Shown in pieces: positions 4,407-6,386 of a stretch of DNA of 6,386 nt. The stretch's first letter is position 1, and the number at the start of each line of letters is the position of its first letter. Position numbers and translations under genes: made by a program. Source of the DNA: an uncultured Methylophilaceae bacterium (lineage in GTDB: Bacteria; Pseudomonadota; Gammaproteobacteria; Burkholderiales; Methylophilaceae); contig CALKDJ010000055.1 of NCBI GenBank assembly GCA_938084195.1, positions 1-6,386 on the forward strand, written 5' to 3'. The notes under the pieces are model-generated. The model worked only from the letters and a program-made list of their open reading frames with translations. It was not told where the DNA came from and did not search any database.

Positions 4407-6386
4407 GTGACTAAAAGAACAGACATTAAATCAATTCTTATCATAGGGGCTGGCCCAATTGTAATCGGACAGGCATGTGAGTTTGATTATTCCGGGGCAC
4501 AGGCATGTAAGGCGCTAATGGAAGAAGGCTATAGAACTATATTAGTAAATTCAAATCCTGCCACTATTATGACTGATCCTAATCTGGCTGATTCCACTTA
4601 CATAGAACCCATTCAATGGCAAATGCTTGCTAAGATAATTGAGAAAGAGCGACCTGATGCTTTGCTACCTACTATGGGTGGCCAAACTGCGTTAAATTGT
4701 GCGCTAGATTTAGATAAGCATGGGGTACTTAAAAAATTCGACGTGGAGTTGATTGGTGCCTCAAAAGAAGCTATTGATAAGGCAGAAGATAGACAAAAAT
4801 TTAAAGAGGCAATGAGCAGTATTGGATTAGGATCAGCTAAATCTGCAATCGCGCATAGCATGGAAGAGGCTATTCAAGTTCAAGCATCAATTGGTTTCCC
4901 AGCCATTATTCGTCCATCCTTTACGATGGGTGGTAGTGGAGGAGGGATTGCCTATAACAAAGAAGAGTTTATTTTAATTTGTGAAAGAGGTTTAGATGCC
5001 TCCCCAACAGATGAGCTCCTTATTGAAGAGTCACTCCTTGGTTGGAAAGAATTTGAAATGGAGGTAGTTCGAGATTCCAATGATAATTGCATAATTATTT
5101 GTTCAATTGAAAATTTAGATCCCATGGGAGTTCATACTGGAGATTCAATTACTGTTGCACCTGCTCAAACCTTAACAGATAAAGAATATCAAATCATGAG
5201 AAATGCATCAATTAATGTTTTGAGAGAGATTGGAGTAGATACAGGTGGTTCTAATGTGCAGTTTGCAATTAATCCTGATGATGGAAGGATGGTTGTAATT
5301 GAAATGAACCCAAGGGTTTCGCGATCATCGGCATTGGCCTCTAAAGCAACCGGGTTCCCTATTGCAAAAATTGCTGCAAAATTAGCCATAGGCCTCACAC
5401 TTGATGAACTGAAGAATGACATTACGGGGGGTCTTACCCCCGCTTCTTTTGAACCATCTATTGACTATGTAGTTACCAAAATTCCACGTTTTGCTTTTGA
5501 AAAATTTCCACAAGCGGACTCAAGACTGACTACTCAAATGAAGTCAGTTGGAGAAGTTATGGCGATGGGAAGAACCTTTCAAGAATCTTTTCAAAAAGCT
5601 TTAAGAGGTCTGGAGATTGGTGTTGATGGGTTAGTAGAATTTTCAGATAATCGTGATGAAATTATCAAGGAGTTAAGAGAGTGTGGGCCCAATAGGATTT
5701 GGTTTGTTGCTGATGCATTTCGAGCTAAATTAACCGTTGATGAAATATTCCAGCACTCGAAGATTGACCCATGGTTTTTATACCAAATTAAAGATATTGT
5801 TGATAAAGAAAACATAATCAAAGAGGATTCATTAAAACAAATAGATAAGACTTTTCTTCAAAAATTAAAACAATCAGGGTTTTCTGACAGCAGAATTGCA
5901 TTGCTTGCCTCCACTGATGAACGTTCAATAAGAGAATTACGCAAAAAAAATAACATTCACCCTGTATATAAGAGAGTGGATACTTGTGCTGCAGAATTTG
6001 AGACTAAAACAGCTTATCTCTACTCAACCTACGAGGATTTTTGTGAGTCGGAACCGACAAAAAAACGAAAAGTTATTATCCTAGGTGGAGGACCTAATAG
6101 GATTGGACAAGGCATAGAGTTTGATTATTGCTGTGTTCATGCAGCGCTTGCTTTAAGAGAAAGTGGTTTTGAAACAATCATGGTTAATTGCAATCCCGAA
6201 ACTGTATCCACCGACTACGATACATCTGATAGGCTATACTTTGACCCTGTTACCTTGGAAGATGTTTTAGAAATTGTTTCTAAGGAGAATCCTTGGGGGG
6301 TTATCGTGCAGTATGGTGGTCAAACCCCACTGAAACTTGCCAAAGGTTTAGAGGCGGAGGGAGTTCCTATTATTGGAACGCTCCCA
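4407..6386 (+). CDS. carB: Carbamoyl-phosphate synthase large subunit CarB (3' truncated by window edge)
   Basis: CarB makes carbamoyl phosphate from bicarbonate, two ATP and the ammonia delivered by CarA. The frame is open from GTG 4407 through the last base: 660 codons of about 1,070. Translation begins [20 protein letters not shown], nearly the E. coli N-terminus. Numbering equals E. coli CarB for the first half: R169 in [13 protein letters not shown]243 in HTGDS, Q285, E299 and N301, all nucleotide or metal ligands of the first (carboxyphosphate) ATP-grasp domain. A helical oligomerisation region follows (about 400-550), then the second, carbamate-phosphorylating half opens with [18 protein letters not shown] from about residue 558; its ATP-grasp catalytic part and the allosteric domain lie beyond the edge. 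The GTG start has AAGG (4394-4397) nine bases upstream, inside the end of carA, and one base separates the genes. An unusual GC-rich hairpin lies in the gene at 5425-5442. Confidence 0.98.
   Translation, partial: MTKRTDIKSILIIGAGPIVIGQACEFDYSGAQACKALMEEGYRTILVNSNPATIMTDPNLADSTYIEPIQWQMLAKIIEKERPDALLPTMGGQTALNCALDLDKHGVLKKFDVELIGASKEAIDKAEDRQKFKEAMSSIGLGSAKSAIAHSMEEAIQVQASIGFPAIIRPSFTMGGSGGGIAYNKEEFILICERGLDASPTDELLIEESLLGWKEFEMEVVRDSNDNCIIICSIENLDPMGVHTGDSITVAPAQTLTDKEYQIMRNASINVLREIGVDTGGSNVQFAINPDDGRMVVIEMNPRVSRSSALASKATGFPIAKIAAKLAIGLTLDELKNDITGGLTPASFEPSIDYVVTKIPRFAFEKFPQADSRLTTQMKSVGEVMAMGRTFQESFQKALRGLEIGVDGLVEFSDNRDEIIKELRECGPNRIWFVADAFRAKLTVDEIFQHSKIDPWFLYQIKDIVDKENIIKEDSLKQIDKTFLQKLKQSGFSDSRIALLASTDERSIRELRKKNNIHPVYKRVDTCAAEFETKTAYLYSTYEDFCESEPTKKRKVIILGGGPNRIGQGIEFDYCCVHAALALRESGFETIMVNCNPETVSTDYDTSDRLYFDPVTLEDVLEIVSKENPWGVIVQYGGQTPLKLAKGLEAEGVPIIGTLP
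5425..5450 (+). other. Terminator-like GC hairpin inside carB coding sequence
   Basis: CGGGGG (5425-5430) is a perfect complement of CCCCCG (5437-5442), with a six-base loop GTCTTA, followed by CTTCTTTT (5443-5450). The stretch encodes the conserved residues T-G-G-L-T-P-A-S-F of the first CarB half. Protein conservation requires Gly-Gly and Thr-Pro, but the codons GGG-GGT and ACC-CCC are G/C-rich choices in an AT-rich gene. It has the form of an intrinsic terminator with a poor T tract; whether it acts is unknown. Confidence 0.4.

Noticed and set aside
4613..5821. Three minus-strand open frames within carB (4613-4861, 5189-5422, 5591-5821)
   Set aside because: Each lies opposite a highly conserved, uninterrupted carB frame and shows no recognisable protein features.

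Overview
This window reads as a slice of chromosomal core genome from a low-GC betaproteobacterium. The gene order recN > < fur | bamE-dapB-carA-carB, with fur divergent from bamE, is a betaproteobacterial arrangement. The strongly AT-rich codon use, short spacers and close packing suggest a streamlined member of the Methylophilales, such as the OM43 / 'Candidatus Methylopumilus' type. The order-level guess comes from gene order, composition and remembered protein similarity, not from a search. I see no mobile element, tRNA, rRNA, CRISPR array or attachment site.

Layout. Positions 1-785 hold the 3' half of recN (DNA repair ATPase), which enters from the left edge. After 18 bases comes fur, read in the opposite direction (804-1235). 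A 79-base divergent spacer (1236-1314) follows and holds a plausible extended -10 promoter for the rightward genes and an imperfect palindrome. Next is a bamE-type outer-membrane lipoprotein gene (1315-2328), whose product is about three times the usual length because of a long Lys/Glu-rich tail with an internal repeat. dapB (2332-3144) starts 3 bases after the bamE stop and is probably co-transcribed with it. A 121-base spacer carries a good sigma-70 promoter (TTGCTG-17-TATAAT) and a GC-rich hairpin in the carA leader. carA (3272-4405, TTG start) and carB (4407 to the right edge, GTG start, one base between the genes) form a translationally tight pair encoding carbamoyl-phosphate synthetase. 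carB runs off the window after 660 codons.

How the genes work together. CarA and CarB form one enzyme: CarA supplies ammonia from glutamine and CarB makes carbamoyl phosphate for pyrimidines and arginine. DapB acts in the lysine/meso-diaminopimelate branch that feeds peptidoglycan, and BamE belongs to the outer-membrane protein assembly machine, so bamE-dapB is a cell-envelope pair by content. Fur is the iron-responsive regulator and RecN a recombinational repair protein; both are housekeeping neighbours.

The window is mostly ordinary. I found no new multi-gene system. The items worth a second look are the oversized repeat-bearing BamE tail, the hairpin in the carA leader, and a strong terminator-like GC hairpin inside the carB coding sequence.
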